A stretch of DNA of 64,000 nucleotides from Erythrobacter insulae (GCF_007004095.1 NZ_VHJK01000001.1:248001-312000); one strand, 5' to 3'; shown: positions 34,789-44,346, counted from the stretch's first letter. The notes: generated from the sequence alone by a model not told the origin. Translations and numbers: made by a program.

Positions 34789-36361
34789 TGATATTACGCC
34801 AGATATCAGCGAAGATGCCCTGCTGTTAAAACCGAAGGAAACGCTCAGCATAACCGGGCGGCTTTCGTTAACGGCGCGCATTCTGGTGGTGAATATCCTG
34901 CCGCTCGCGCTGCTGGGCGGCGGGTTGTTCTATATCGATTCCTATCGCACGCAGTTGATCAATGAACGGTTCAAACTCGCCCGGATCGAAGCTCAGATCA
35001 CAGCCGAAGCGCTTGCCGGTGCGACCCGCGAGCGCCAAGAGGCGCTGCTGGTCCAGATCGGCAAGGAACAGGGCATGCGGCTGCGCATGTTTGATGCCGA
35101 GGGCCTGTTATGGGCAGACAGTTTCGCGCTTGATGAACCGGCATTTGAATTCAACGATATCAGCGATGACAGCTGGGATCAGCGTTTCGCCAGATGGCTT
35201 GACCATACGGTAGACGCCATTGTCAGCGCGGAACCGGTCACCGATTTTGTCGAGCCTGAAGGACAGACTGCCGATGCCTGGCCCGAACTGATCGCCGCGC
35301 GCGAACAGGGGGTCAGCCAGATTACCCTGTATGACTGGGTGGATGGCACCCCTGTAATCACCGCAGCCGCGCCGGTCGGGCTGAACGGTGCGGCGCTGCT
35401 TACGGTGCGCAATGCTGTGGACATCACGGCCACCGTGCGCTCTGCCCGCACCACACTGGTCACAGCCGTCCTGCTGGTGCTGTTCGCGTCGGCCATGCTG
35501 TCATTGTACCTTGCGCGGACCATCGTCACGCCGCTGCGCCAATTATCCAGCGCAGCGGTGAGAGTGCGCCAAGGCCGCGAACGCGAGGTGGAAGTTCCGC
35601 GTTTGCCAGAACGCAGCGATGAAATCGGCCTGCTGGCCCGCGCCGTATCCGATATGACCGGCGCTTTGCGTCAACGGATTGACGCGGTTGACAGCTTCGC
35701 CGCCGATGTCGCGCATGAGATTAAAAACCCGTTGGCCAGCTTACGCAGCGCCGTGGAATCTCTGCCCAAGGTCGAAGACGCCGAAACCCGCCGGAAGCTT
35801 GAACAGATCGCCACGCATGATGTGCGGCGCATTGATCGCCTTGTAAGTGAAATATCCGATGCAAGCCGGATCGACGCGGAAATGTCACGCGCGACCCGCG
35901 AAAACATCAATATGGCCGATCTTGTAAGGGCGATTATCGGCAGCAGAGAATATCGCGCAGAAAACCAGAACCACCGGATTGAATTGAAGACGCTTGGCTT
36001 TGCCGCCAATGTCGTTGGCGTTGGTACGCGTTTGGAGCGTGTGGTTGAAAACCTGCTGGACAACGCCGTCTCATTCTCACCGCCCGAAGCCCCGATCGAA
36101 GTGACAGTCGACAATGATGGCACCTGCGTCACTTTGACCGTCTGCGATTCCGGCCCGGGTATTCCCCAAGGATCGCGGGAAAAAGTTTTCAAACGCTTTC
36201 ACTCCGTCCGCCCGGAACGCGAGGATTTCGGCAATCATTCCGGGCTTGGGTTGGCCATTGCGCGCGCCATTGCCGAAGCCCACGATGGCTCACTGGTCGC
36301 AGATGCACGCCCGGACGGCCAGCAAGGCGCGTGTTTGCGGCTTAATCTGCCCGCTGCATGA
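34781..36361 (+). CDS. chvG: Sensor histidine kinase ChvG
   Basis: The membrane partner of ChvI. In 526 residues there are two membrane helices (~35-55 and ~225-247) enclosing a periplasmic sensor domain of about 170 residues, then HAMP (~248-300), the dimerisation helix with the phospho-accepting histidine in [20 protein letters not shown] near 315, and an ATPase domain with N-box [26 protein letters not shown] and [14 protein letters not shown]. The ATG at 34781 overlaps the chvI stop. In rhizobia the sensor is held off by ExoR, whose gene is not in this window. Confidence 0.94.
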   Translation: MADDITPDISEDALLLKPKETLSITGRLSLTARILVVNILPLALLGGGLFYIDSYRTQLINERFKLARIEAQITAEALAGATRERQEALLVQIGKEQGMRLRMFDAEGLLWADSFALDEPAFEFNDISDDSWDQRFARWLDHTVDAIVSAEPVTDFVEPEGQTADAWPELIAAREQGVSQITLYDWVDGTPVITAAAPVGLNGAALLTVRNAVDITATVRSARTTLVTAVLLVLFASAMLSLYLARTIVTPLRQLSSAAVRVRQGREREVEVPRLPERSDEIGLLARAVSDMTGALRQRIDAVDSFAADVAHEIKNPLASLRSAVESLPKVEDAETRRKLEQIATHDVRRIDRLVSEISDASRIDAEMSRATRENINMADLVRAIIGSREYRAENQNHRIELKTLGFAANVVGVGTRLERVVENLLDNAVSFSPPEAPIEVTVDNDGTCVTLTVCDSGPGIPQGSREKVFKRFHSVRPEREDFGNHSGLGLAIARAIAEAHDGSLVADARPDGQQGACLRLNLPAA

Positions 36362-36795
36362 ACCGGCCCGGCCCACTTTTGATGCAAGCAAGCGCGGTCG
36401 TGATCAGCGGACGCACCATGGTAATTGAAGGCGCTCCGGGATCGGGTAAGTCCTCTCTCGCGCTTGCGTTGATAGATCGCGGAGCGGGATTGATCGGGGA
36501 TGACGGCGTCACGCTGGAACGCCTCGGCGATAGGCTGGTCGCCAGCCCCCCTGCCAATATCACCGGATTGATCGAGCTGCGCGGCGTCGGCCTCGTCACT
36601 TTGCCGGTCGCAAAGGCGGCTCCGGTTGCGATCATACTGTCTTTGGATACGCCAAGCGAACGCTTGCCCCTATCCGTGCCAGCGCGCGAAATCATGGGCA
36701 TTTCAATTCCAGTTCTGGGATTTGAACCCGGAAATATCGCGCCGGCTGTTCGCGCAGAATGGGCGCTGGCAAAACATGGATTGGTGTTCGATTGA
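36358..36795 (+). CDS. hprK: HPr kinase/phosphorylase, short alphaproteobacterial form
   Basis: Phosphorylates HPr on a serine in the regulatory PTS. The 145 residues keep only the C-terminal kinase core of the roughly 310-residue enzyme of Firmicutes, which is normal in alphaproteobacteria. The Walker A loop IEGAPGSGKSSLAL is near residue 27, LIGDDGVTLER follows, and a ferrous LRGVGLVTL-type stretch matches the RGxGxxxL family motif. The N-terminal regulatory domain is absent. The ATG overlaps the chvG stop (ATGA at 36358-36361), showing that the sensor pair and PTS genes are one operon. Confidence 0.92.
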   Translation: MNRPGPLLMQASAVVISGRTMVIEGAPGSGKSSLALALIDRGAGLIGDDGVTLERLGDRLVASPPANITGLIELRGVGLVTLPVAKAAPVAIILSLDTPSERLPLSVPAREIMGISIPVLGFEPGNIAPAVRAEWALAKHGLVFD

Positions 36796-36861
36796 GAGAC
36801 ACAGCGGGGCGCTGCGCAAAAGGCCCTTTGCAATCGGCGCGTTCCACGCGAATAAGGCCAT

Positions 36862-37812
36862 ATGACCAGCGACAGCCCTTCCGAGTCTTCTTCATCTGCA
36901 ATAGAGCCGCAGCGCATATTGCTGGTCACAGGGCTTTCAGGCGCCGGAAAATCCACAGCGCTTGATGTGCTCGAAGATCTCGGCTGGGAAACAATCGACA
37001 ATTTCCCGGTCCGCCTGCTGAATCGTCTGGTCGCCACATCGCATCAGGCGCTTGATCATCAACGCCGGCCTTTAGCCATCGGATTTGATTCGCGCACCCG
37101 CGGCTTTGTCCCGTCCGACATCATCGACATGCTTAAAAGCCTGACAGGCCGTGATGATCTTTCAGTCAGCTTCATGTTTATCGACTGCGCCGACGCCGAG
37201 CTTGAGCGGCGCTATAACGAAACCCGCCGCCGCCATCCGATGACCCATGGGCGCCCCTTGCTCGAAGGGATCGGAGCTGAACGCGAATTGCTCGAACCGC
37301 TGCGCCGCTGGGCCGATATCGTCATCGACACCAGCGAACTTTCAGCCAATGATCTGCAAGGCCACGTCCGCGATCTGTTTGAACATAATGAAACAGGGGC
37401 GATGACGCTGACTGTCTCCAGCTTTGGTTTTGCCCGCGGAATGCCGCCGCTCGCCGATCTGGTTTTCGACATGCGTTTTCTCGACAATCCACACTGGATT
37501 GACGGTCTGCGCGAATTGACAGGGCAGGATGCGCCGGTGGGCGAGCATATTCAAAAAGACCCCGCCTTTTCAGCCGCCTTCAATCAAATTCACGATCTGC
37601 TTCTAACGCTGTTGCCGCGGTATCAGGCGCAAGGTAAATCCTATGTCCATATCGCCTTTGGCTGCACCGGCGGGCGGCACCGCTCTGTCTTCACGGCAGA
37701 GAGCATGGCCCAAGGCTTGCGCGATGCGGGATTTTCGCCCACTGTCCGCCATCGCAATTTGGGCTCGCGCGCCGCTGACGAAATCGAACGCGGCAAGCGT
37801 CAAGGTAACTAA
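36862..37812 (+). CDS. rapZ: RNase adapter / nucleotide-binding protein RapZ
   Basis: In E. coli this protein guides small RNAs of the amino-sugar pathway to RNase E; in alphaproteobacteria it travels with the PTS genes. The 316 residues have the Walker A loop LLVTGLSGAGKSTALDVLED near residue 17, the family TIDNFPVRLLN, FIDCADAELERRYNETRRRH, and the C-terminal YVHIAFGCTGGRHRSVFTAE signature near residue 270. Length is usual with an N-terminal polar extension of ~12 residues. It lies between hprK and EIIA-Man, 15 bp before the latter. Confidence 0.94.
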   Translation: MTSDSPSESSSSAIEPQRILLVTGLSGAGKSTALDVLEDLGWETIDNFPVRLLNRLVATSHQALDHQRRPLAIGFDSRTRGFVPSDIIDMLKSLTGRDDLSVSFMFIDCADAELERRYNETRRRHPMTHGRPLLEGIGAERELLEPLRRWADIVIDTSELSANDLQGHVRDLFEHNETGAMTLTVSSFGFARGMPPLADLVFDMRFLDNPHWIDGLRELTGQDAPVGEHIQKDPAFSAAFNQIHDLLLTLLPRYQAQGKSYVHIAFGCTGGRHRSVFTAESMAQGLRDAGFSPTVRHRNLGSRAADEIERGKRQGN

Positions 37813-37827
37813 CGGACACTCCCCTTC

Positions 37828-38253
37828 ATGATTGGTTTGATCCTGGTCACCCACGGCCGCCTGGCGGAACAATTTGTCGAAGCGATGGAGCATGTCGTCG
37901 GCACACAGGCCAATGTCGCGACGGTTTGTATCGGACCCAATGATGATATGGAGCGGCGCCGCGATGAAATCGCCGCTGCGATTGAAAATGTCGACAGCGG
38001 AAGCGGCGTAATTATCCTGACCGATCTGTTTGGCGGCACGCCGTCCAATCTCGCAATATCGCTGTTGGATGCTGGCCGGGTTGAAGTGATCGCGGGGATC
38101 AATCTGCCAATGCTCATCCGTCTTGCCGGTGCGCGTAAGAAAATGAACGTCATCGAAGCGGTTGAAGCGGGGCAACATGCCGGTCGCAATTACATTACAG
38201 TCGCCAGCGAACTGCTTGGCGACAATGCGGAACCGGCGGCGGCAAAAGGGTGA
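37828..38253 (+). CDS. PTS EIIA component, mannose family (regulatory)
   Basis: A 141-residue phosphocarrier; the phosphorylated histidine is in LILVTHGRLAEQFVEAME near residue 10. Also visible are the family DLFGGTPSNLA near 70 and IAGINLPMLIRLA. No sugar-specific EIIB or EIIC is present, so it is a member of the transport-free regulatory PTS, receiving phosphate from HPr. Seven bases separate it from the HPr gene. The likely job is to report carbon or nitrogen state to partners such as ChvG or RapZ; this is inferred from context. Confidence 0.93.
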   Translation: MIGLILVTHGRLAEQFVEAMEHVVGTQANVATVCIGPNDDMERRRDEIAAAIENVDSGSGVIILTDLFGGTPSNLAISLLDAGRVEVIAGINLPMLIRLAGARKKMNVIEAVEAGQHAGRNYITVASELLGDNAEPAAAKG

Positions 38254-38260
38254 GCGGGCA

Positions 38261-38539
38261 ATGAGCGAAGTGCGCAAAACGGTAACCATCGTCAACAAAC
38301 GCGGGCTCCATGCCCGTGCGAGCGCCAAATTTGTGGGCGCAGTGGCCGCTTTGCCCGGCACGATTTCAGTCCGCGTGGCAAAGGACGCGAATGAAGCCGC
38401 AGGCGGATCAATCCTGGGGTTAATGATGTTAGGCGCGGCAAAGGGCGATTGCGTGGATGTGATTGTCTCGGGCGAGAATGCAGACGGCGTGCTCGTCGAT
38501 CTGGCGGGGCTGATCGAGGACGGATTCGGCGAAGAATAA
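38261..38539 (+). CDS. Phosphocarrier protein HPr
   Basis: A 92-residue HPr. The active histidine is in IVNKRGLHARASAKFV near residue 17, and the serine target of the HPr kinase is in AAGGSILGLMMLGAAKG around residue 48, so both phosphorylation sites are kept. The start was set to ATG 38261 to fit the family N-terminus. Enzyme I (PtsP) is not in the window. It is the last gene of the PTS block; the methyltransferase gene begins 12 bases after the stop. Confidence 0.94.
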   Translation: MSEVRKTVTIVNKRGLHARASAKFVGAVAALPGTISVRVAKDANEAAGGSILGLMMLGAAKGDCVDVIVSGENADGVLVDLAGLIEDGFGEE

Positions 38540-38551
38540 CCCGGCCACGTC

Positions 38552-39355
38552 ATGCGCAAACAGATCACCGGATTTTCAAACCCGACCGTCAAATACCTGC
38601 GGTCCCTGCGCGATAAAAAACACCGCAAACGCTCAGGCCAGTTTCTGGTCGAGGGATTGCGGCTGCTGGAGGATGCGCGAGAGAGTGGCCACTTGCCGCG
38701 GCAGGTTGTGATGGCCGAAAATCGGGACGCGCATCCACTGATTGACAGGCTGGAAGCAGACGTGATCGCAGCAGGGGGCGAAATCATCGAAACCACGCCC
38801 GATATTCTCACCAAGATCACCGGCAAATCGAACGCGCAAAGCGTCGTCGGCGTATTCGATGAATGGGATACCGGACTGGATCAGTTAGACCGGGACGCCG
38901 CGCCAATTTGGCTGGTCGCACAGGCGCTGCGCGATCCGGGCAATCTTGGCACGATGCTGCGCACCGGCGATGCAGTGGGCGCTGGCGGTTTGATCCTGAT
39001 TGACGATTGCGCCGATCCATTCAGCGCCGAGGCCGTGCGCGCGAGCATGGGCGCAGTGTTTACCCAATCCTTGGCGCAGGCACGGTGGGATGAGTTCACG
39101 GCATGGCTGCGCAGCGGGTCTGGCCAATTGGTCGCCGCAAGCCTGCGCGACGCTGTGCCTTATCGCGGAGCTCCGTACGCGGCGCCATGCTTCATCCTTG
39201 TCGGCAACGAATCCCAAGGCCTGCCGGAATCTTACGAAGCCGAATGCGACCTGCGCGTAACCATGCCCATGCGCGGGCGCGCGGACAGCCTGAACGCGGC
39301 CGTAGCTGGCGCAGTGCTGGCTTATGAAGTGTTGGCTGGACTCGAAAAGAGCTAG
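38552..39355 (+). CDS. TrmH/SpoU-family RNA 2'-O-methyltransferase
   Basis: Methylates a ribose in rRNA or tRNA. The 267 residues have an N-terminal RNA-binding domain (ITGFSNPTVKYLRSLRDKKH, ~1-95) and a C-terminal SPOUT knot domain: LRDPGNLGTMLRTGDAVG (motif 1, near 130), SMGAVFTQSLA (near 172), LVGNESQGLPE (motif 2, near 218) and the MRGRADSLNAAVAGAVL loop (motif 3, near 240). The N-terminal domain resembles RlmB/TsnR substrates; the exact nucleotide cannot be told. It sits just after the HPr gene, probably in the same transcript. Confidence 0.92.
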   Translation: MRKQITGFSNPTVKYLRSLRDKKHRKRSGQFLVEGLRLLEDARESGHLPRQVVMAENRDAHPLIDRLEADVIAAGGEIIETTPDILTKITGKSNAQSVVGVFDEWDTGLDQLDRDAAPIWLVAQALRDPGNLGTMLRTGDAVGAGGLILIDDCADPFSAEAVRASMGAVFTQSLAQARWDEFTAWLRSGSGQLVAASLRDAVPYRGAPYAAPCFILVGNESQGLPESYEAECDLRVTMPMRGRADSLNAAVAGAVLAYEVLAGLEKS

Positions 39356-39554
39356 GTTTCGGCGTCAGGCGCCGTCCTGCGTAGCAATACGTATGACCCG
39401 GAACAGCGATCCGGAGCATCAATACAGGGCTGCGCTTGCGATTTGCCCAGCGGACTGCGGCATCAGCCGGGCCGGACAAACGTGCGCGCACGATTCCAAA
39501 AATACACCTCGGTGTGGGAGGCAAAGTCCGAGGGCAGTCAGCAAAGGATTGATC

Positions 39555-39893
39555 ATGACCATGCTTCGCACACTGACATTACCGTTTATTGCTGTGGCAG
39601 GTGTTCTGCTCTTGGCGGACCCTGCCATCGCGCAGGATGACGAAATCGTCGTCACCGGAAAGCTGGAAATTCCCAGAGGCTTTGAACCAGTCAGCCGAGC
39701 GGTGAATATCGATGACCTCGACCTTTCAAAGCCCCGCGATGCGGACAAGATGGAAGACCGAGTTGCCTCAGCCGTGCGGAGGGTCTGCTCAAATGTCGGT
39801 AACCTGAGAATGCGCCGATATTGCCACGATTATGCCTGGGCCAGTGCCCGGCCGCAAATGGAACGGGCGCTCGACCGGGCGCGCGGCGGCTGA
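39555..39893 (+). CDS. UrcA-family exported protein
   Basis: A small secreted protein of 112 residues. The signal peptide (MTMLRTLTLPFIAVAGVLLLAD, cleavage after AIAQ) and AAAGG upstream place the start at 39555. The mature part follows the UrcA pattern: an EIVVTGKLEIP beta strand, RAVNIDDLDLSKPRDADKM, then a helix with two cysteines spaced as in the family (RRVCSNVGNLRMRRYCHDYA), likely a disulfide. UrcA proteins are common in Sphingomonadales and Caulobacterales, and their role is unknown. The 199 bp upstream contain no gene. Confidence 0.82.
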   Translation: MTMLRTLTLPFIAVAGVLLLADPAIAQDDEIVVTGKLEIPRGFEPVSRAVNIDDLDLSKPRDADKMEDRVASAVRRVCSNVGNLRMRRYCHDYAWASARPQMERALDRARGG

Positions 39894-39923
39894 CGATCGG
39901 AGAGAGCACCAGGCGTGACGGCG

Positions 39924-39965
39924 GTGCGCAGAGGCCAGTGCGCAGAGGTCAATGCGCAAAGGGCA
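39924..39965. repeat. Three tandem 14-bp repeats downstream of the UrcA gene
   Basis: Units GTGCGCAGAGGCCA (39924-39937), GTGCGCAGAGGTCA (39938-39951) and ATGCGCAAAGGGCA (39952-39965), followed by a partial unit GTGCAAGGCG. They lie in the short space between two converging genes; length variation between strains would be expected. Confidence 0.8.
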
Positions 39966-39997
39966 GTGCAAGGCGTTTAGAAAAGCGCCGGAGCGGC

Positions 39998-41449
39998 CTA
40001 CTCAGCCGCGTCCCGCCCGAGCGCTTTGGTTTCCTCGGGCGCATCGGCTTCATCAGCGTCTGCGGCGTTATAGTTTGGTGTGCTTTCCACAAGCGGTACT
40101 TCTTCAATCTCGGCCTTGCCGATTTCGATGCCTTTGTCCGCCAAACGCTTGCCAGATGACAATACATTGCGTTCAAAACTGCCGACGAATTTGTTGTAGT
40201 TTTTGACCGCGCTATCCAGCCCGCCGCCCATTCTTTTGAGATGTTCAGCGGCGGTGCGCAGACGCCCGTAAAGCTCTGCGCCCATCTGGCCGATTTCCCG
40301 TGCGTCGTTGGCAAGTCCATCCTGCCGCCAGACCTGCGCGACCGTGCGTGCGATGGCGACAAGATTGGTCGGCGTTGCCAGCAAGACGCGGCGTTCAAAC
40401 GCGAAATCCCACAAAGTCGGATCGGCGTCTAAAGCGGCGGTGACAAAATGCTCACCGGGAATGAACATGATCACATAATCGGGCGCTTCTTCAAACTGGC
40501 TCTGATAGCTTTTCGCGCCGAGCGTCTGCACGTGGTTGCGCATGGATTTGGCGTGCGCTTTCAACTGAAAATCGCGCGTATCGTCATCCTCTGCCTCAAA
40601 CGCCGCCTGATACGCATTGAGGGAAACTTTGGAATCGATAACGAGCTTTTTCTGGCCCGGCACATTGATGATCGCATCGGGGCGCAGGCGCCCTTCCTCG
40701 GTATCGACCGAATGTTCCATCATAAAATCGGTGTGCTGGGCCAGCCCGCATTGCTCGAGCAGGTTTTGCAAAGCCCGCTCGCCCCAGCGTCCGCGCGCCT
40801 TGGGTGCATTGGTCAGCGAATTGCCGAGCCGCTGCGCTTCGCGCCGGACTTCTTCCTGCCCTTCGCGCATGGACTGGATCAGGCCGCCGAGCTGGCCAAA
40901 TGCATCAACACGCTGTTTTTCGAGCGTTTCGACCTGTTTTTCGTATTTCTCCAACCGCTCGCCGACTGGATTGAGCAGCGCCTTGATCTTCTGTTCGCCG
41001 GTTTCCTCCGACTGTTTAAAACGTTCCTCGGCGCGTTTCAGGAATTCTTCCTGATTGGCCTTGAGCACTTCGGACCCGGTCGCCTTGAACTGAGTGAGCA
41101 TTTCTTCGCGAGACTCGATCAGAAGCCGTTTCTGCTCCTCAAACGCTTTTTCGCGCTCTTGCGCGGTGCTTTCGATTGCAGCGAGGCGTTCGGACAAAGC
41201 GGCCCTGGCCTGCTGCGCCTGTTGCAATTCAACCGCGAGCGCATCAGCGCGGCTCGCGCGTTCCTGCGCAGCCGACAGATCGACCTTAGCTTCGCCCAGT
41301 TCGGCAATCGCGGTCTTAAACTCGCCCTCGCGCACGCCAAGCCGCTCGCGCAAATCCGATGCAGGGCGTGAGGCAAAAAACCATGCCGCTACGCCGCCAA
41401 CAATGAGACCAAGAACAAGCGCGAGAATGCTGAGAAGTGTCGAGTCCAT
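39998..41449 (-). CDS. rmuC: DNA recombination protein RmuC
   Basis: Limits rearrangements at inverted repeats; the nuclease-like domain makes it a putative DNA-processing enzyme. The 483 residues have an N-terminal membrane anchor (STLLSILALVLGLIVGGVAA, ~3-26), a long coiled coil (~30-190, with Arg/Glu-rich heptads such as EFKTAIAELGEAKVDLSAAQ), then the conserved domain (~200-410): RGRWGERALQNLLEQCGL, the catalytic-type KLVIDSKVSLNAYQAAFEA, and FVTAALDADPTLWDFAFERR. The last ~55 residues are acidic and variable. Def follows it downstream of a 170-bp gap in the same direction. Confidence 0.94.
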   Translation of the reverse strand: MDSTLLSILALVLGLIVGGVAAWFFASRPASDLRERLGVREGEFKTAIAELGEAKVDLSAAQERASRADALAVELQQAQQARAALSERLAAIESTAQEREKAFEEQKRLLIESREEMLTQFKATGSEVLKANQEEFLKRAEERFKQSEETGEQKIKALLNPVGERLEKYEKQVETLEKQRVDAFGQLGGLIQSMREGQEEVRREAQRLGNSLTNAPKARGRWGERALQNLLEQCGLAQHTDFMMEHSVDTEEGRLRPDAIINVPGQKKLVIDSKVSLNAYQAAFEAEDDDTRDFQLKAHAKSMRNHVQTLGAKSYQSQFEEAPDYVIMFIPGEHFVTAALDADPTLWDFAFERRVLLATPTNLVAIARTVAQVWRQDGLANDAREIGQMGAELYGRLRTAAEHLKRMGGGLDSAVKNYNKFVGSFERNVLSSGKRLADKGIEIGKAEIEEVPLVESTPNYNAADADEADAPEETKALGRDAAE

Positions 41450-41621
41450 CGCTGCAATCTAGGCGGAACGGACAGGGAACGCCAGAGCCAAGAACAACTT
41501 GATGCACAACAATGTAATTCAAACTGGCCAGAACAAGCCGGCTCGCATTGAAAACCGCAAGAGTGGCCGCCCGCCCAAGCCTATTCAATGGCATCGCAGC
41601 GCAGATGCTCTGCGCAAACCA

Positions 41622-42194
41622 TCACGCCAATTGACGGATCTTCTTCAGCTTCTTCAAAGCCATGCCGCGCTTCAAACGCGAGAGGTGGTCGATGAAAAGA
41701 ATGCCTTCGAGGTGGTCCATCTCGTGCTGCAGGCAGGTCGCGAGCAACCCTTCGAGGCTTTCCTCGTGATGGTTGCCGTTCAGATCCTGATACTTGACGG
41801 TGCAGGTCGCGGGGCGATCTACGTCCGCGTAAATCTCAGGCACGGACAAGCAGCCTTCCTGATAGGTTGAAAGCTCGTCTGCCGGATCGACAATAACCGG
41901 ATTAATGAAGGTGCGCGGCTCTTTCTTGGTCGCGGGGTGCGTGTGCTTGTGCCCGTCATGGTCACACTCGACCGGTTCCGCGTCGGGATCGTCGGGTTGC
42001 AGATCGATCACCAATACCCGTTTGGGCACGCCAACCTGAATGGCGGCAAGGCCAATGCCCGGCGCATCATACATGGTTTCAAACATGTCCTCGACGAGCG
42101 TTTTGAGATCGTCGTTAAACTCGTCTGCTTCGACGGGGACGGACACGGTTTTGAGCCGGGGATCCGGCACTTCAAGGATTTCGCGAATAGCCAT
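41622..42194 (-). CDS. def: Peptide deformylase with a histidine-rich insertion
   Basis: Removes the formyl group from the N-terminal methionine of new proteins. In 190 residues all three motifs are intact: GIGLAAIQVG near residue 47, EGCLSVPE near 114 (metal-binding cysteine) and HEMDHLEG near 157 (two metal-binding histidines). Between the first and second motifs, at ~76-92, there is an extra loop ECDHDGHKHTHPATKKEP with four histidines, absent from E. coli Def, which might bind metal. It lies near fmt, the enzyme that adds the formyl group, but on the opposite strand. Confidence 0.95.
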   Translation of the reverse strand: MAIREILEVPDPRLKTVSVPVEADEFNDDLKTLVEDMFETMYDAPGIGLAAIQVGVPKRVLVIDLQPDDPDAEPVECDHDGHKHTHPATKKEPRTFINPVIVDPADELSTYQEGCLSVPEIYADVDRPATCTVKYQDLNGNHHEESLEGLLATCLQHEMDHLEGILFIDHLSRLKRGMALKKLKKIRQLA

Positions 42195-42257
42195 AGGCGC
42201 AATTTAGTGCGTGCCGCGCCCGCTCGCAAGCAGAACAGTTCGATTTGCGTAATCAGT

Positions 42258-42854
42258 TCAGGTGACGGGTCGCCGCGCTCTTAATGCCTGCGCCAATGTA
42301 CCCTCGTCGAGATAATCCAACTCTCCGCCCACAGGCAGGCCGTGGGCCAGCTGCGTGATCCGCAAATTGTACGGCTCCAACCGCTCGGCAAGGTAATGCG
42401 CGGTCGTTTGCCCTTCGAGTGTGGCATTCATGGCGAGCACAACCTCATCAACCTCACCGCCTGAAACACGATCGAGCAGGCTGGCGATGTTGAGATCTTC
42501 TGGACCGATCCCGTCAAGCGCGGACAATTTTCCGCCCAATACGTGATAGCGCCCTTGGAACAGGCGCGCACGGTCCAATGCCCACACATCGGCCACGTCT
42601 TCGACCACGCACAGCGATTTTGCATCACGCTTGTAATCGGCGCAGATCCCGCACGGGTCGCTGGTATCGACATTGCCGCATGTCTGGCATTCGACCAGCG
42701 TCTCCGACACCGCATCCAGCGCCTCCAGCAAAGCAGGCAGAGCCTGTTCGCGGTTTTTCACCAGCCACAGCACTGCCCGCCGCGCACTGCGCGGCCCCAG
42801 CCCCGGCAAACGGGCCAATACGCCTGAAAGCGCTTCGATCTCTTGCGATGCCAT
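42258..42854 (-). CDS. recR: Recombination mediator protein RecR
   Basis: Helps RecF/RecO load RecA at single-stranded gaps. From ATG 42854 the protein is 198 residues, the usual length: helix-hairpin-helix [20 protein letters not shown] near residue 12, a C4 zinc finger [16 protein letters not shown] near 57-72, and a Toprim domain from ~80 ([16 protein letters not shown]). The frame is open further upstream (TTG at 42896) but no family members start there. It is divergent from fmt with 53 bp between starts and followed on the same strand by def. Confidence 0.95.
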   Translation of the reverse strand: MASQEIEALSGVLARLPGLGPRSARRAVLWLVKNREQALPALLEALDAVSETLVECQTCGNVDTSDPCGICADYKRDAKSLCVVEDVADVWALDRARLFQGRYHVLGGKLSALDGIGPEDLNIASLLDRVSGGEVDEVVLAMNATLEGQTTAHYLAERLEPYNLRITQLAHGLPVGGELDYLDEGTLAQALRARRPVT

Positions 42855-42907
42855 GGGGGTAGAGATAGGGGCTTGGCGATGTTCGAGAAAGGCCAAGGCA
42901 CCGCGTT

Positions 42908-43825
42908 ATGCGCCCAAAAATGAAAATAGCTTTCATGGGGACGCCCGATTTTGCTGTGCCTGCGCTCGTCGCGCTGCACGAAGCGGGGCATGAAATCGTT
43001 TGCGTGTACACCCAGCCGCCGCGTCCGGCGGGTCGGGGCAAGAAGCTGCGCCCTTCCCCGGTTCAGGCCAAGGCGGAGGCGCTTGGCATCCCGGTTCGAT
43101 CACCCAAAAGCTTGCGCGATGAAGCGGCGCAGGCCGAATTCGCCGCGCTGAATGCCGATGTTGCGGTTGTCGCGGCCTATGGACTGATCCTGCCGCAAGC
43201 GGTGCTGGATGCGCCAACGCATGGCTGCTTGAATATCCACGCCTCGATTCTGCCGCGCTGGCGCGGAGCGGCACCGATCCACCGCGCAATTATGGCAGGA
43301 GACGAGGAAACCGGCGTTACCATCATGCAGATGGAAGCAGGGCTGGACACCGGCCCGATGCTGCATATTGTCCGCACACCGATTGCAGACAAGACAACGG
43401 GTGATCTTACCGCCGAACTTGCCGAACTTGGTGCGGGCGCGATGGTGGAAGTGCTGGCTGATCTCGACAGTTACGACGCGCAACCTCAAGATGACGGAGA
43501 CACCACATACGCGCCCAAGATCGCCAAAGCCGAAGCGCGGATCGATTGGTCGCGTAGCGCAAGCGAACTGGTGCGCCACGTACAAGGCCTCGCCCCGTTT
43601 CCGGGTGCATGGTTCGAACTGGAAGGCGAGCGGATCAAGTTGTTGCGTGCAAAAGAAGTGGATCAAACGGGCGATTCCGGAACTATCCTCGATGAAGCGC
43701 TCACTATCGCTTGCGGCACTGGTGCAATCCGCCCCCTGCGCCTGCAGCGCGCTGGCAAGCCTGCGATGGATACGCAGGACTTTCTGCGTGGGCGACCGGT
43801 CGAACCGAGCACGGTTCTATCATGA
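42908..43825 (+). CDS. fmt: Methionyl-tRNA formyltransferase
   Basis: Formylates initiator Met-tRNA using 10-formyl-tetrahydrofolate. Of 305 residues, the catalytic domain has [17 protein letters not shown] at the start, the [15 protein letters not shown] segment, and the active-site block [20 protein letters not shown] near residues 102-121 (Asn, His) with [20 protein letters not shown] following. The C-terminal domain (~205-305) binds tRNA. An ATG 12 bases later ([11 protein letters not shown]) is an equally good start. Its TGA overlaps the ATG of the next gene. Confidence 0.95.
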   Translation: MRPKMKIAFMGTPDFAVPALVALHEAGHEIVCVYTQPPRPAGRGKKLRPSPVQAKAEALGIPVRSPKSLRDEAAQAEFAALNADVAVVAAYGLILPQAVLDAPTHGCLNIHASILPRWRGAAPIHRAIMAGDEETGVTIMQMEAGLDTGPMLHIVRTPIADKTTGDLTAELAELGAGAMVEVLADLDSYDAQPQDDGDTTYAPKIAKAEARIDWSRSASELVRHVQGLAPFPGAWFELEGERIKLLRAKEVDQTGDSGTILDEALTIACGTGAIRPLRLQRAGKPAMDTQDFLRGRPVEPSTVLS

Positions 43826-44346
43826 GCAGGCAACCTGTCTTTGCCCTTTGCGTTGCGGTGGCCTCGATAGGGTTCTTTACCTATCAACTCAATTCATGCT
43901 CGGTGGAGCCAGAGCCTCCCTTGCCCCCGCGAACTGATCCGGTCCCCATTGTCAAACCAGCAGATATTGCCGAAACAATCGCCGATCCCGTTCTGGATCA
44001 GCTAATCAGCTGTGAGGACGACCAAGGAGCGGTTTCTGTACTCTATGATTTCTTGGTGCTTGATGGAAAAGTCTGGAGATACGACAGCTTTGACAACATT
44101 GCCAATCGGGATTGCACTCTCGCGAACGCGAATTGCAAAATGGGGTGGTTTGAAGGGCGCCTCGCGGTCATCGAGGTTGCTCCCAGCCGGACCTACACAT
44201 ATTTAGTTGATCTCGAAAAGCTTGAGATGGACGAAGTAGTCGATCTTAATTTCTCAAACATGGATTTAGAGCCAACACTCAATCCAATTGTGCCTTGCAC
44301 CTCCAAGAAACCTCCACTCGGCATCCTTGTGAACTCTGGACCATGA
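43822..44346 (+). CDS. Unknown envelope protein between fmt and truA
   Basis: I recognise no family. The 174 residues begin with a hydrophobic segment ([21 protein letters not shown], ~5-25) that could be an anchor or lipoprotein signal, then a Pro-rich linker ([20 protein letters not shown]) and a mostly beta-rich domain with five cysteines (for example [20 protein letters not shown] and [18 protein letters not shown]). Both ends overlap neighbours by ATGA (43822-43825 and 44343-44346), so it is fully coupled to fmt and truA. Its codons are A/T-richer than those of the flanking genes, which suggests later insertion. Confidence 0.75.
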   Translation: MSRQPVFALCVAVASIGFFTYQLNSCSVEPEPPLPPRTDPVPIVKPADIAETIADPVLDQLISCEDDQGAVSVLYDFLVLDGKVWRYDSFDNIANRDCTLANANCKMGWFEGRLAVIEVAPSRTYTYLVDLEKLEMDEVVDLNFSNMDLEPTLNPIVPCTSKKPPLGILVNSGP

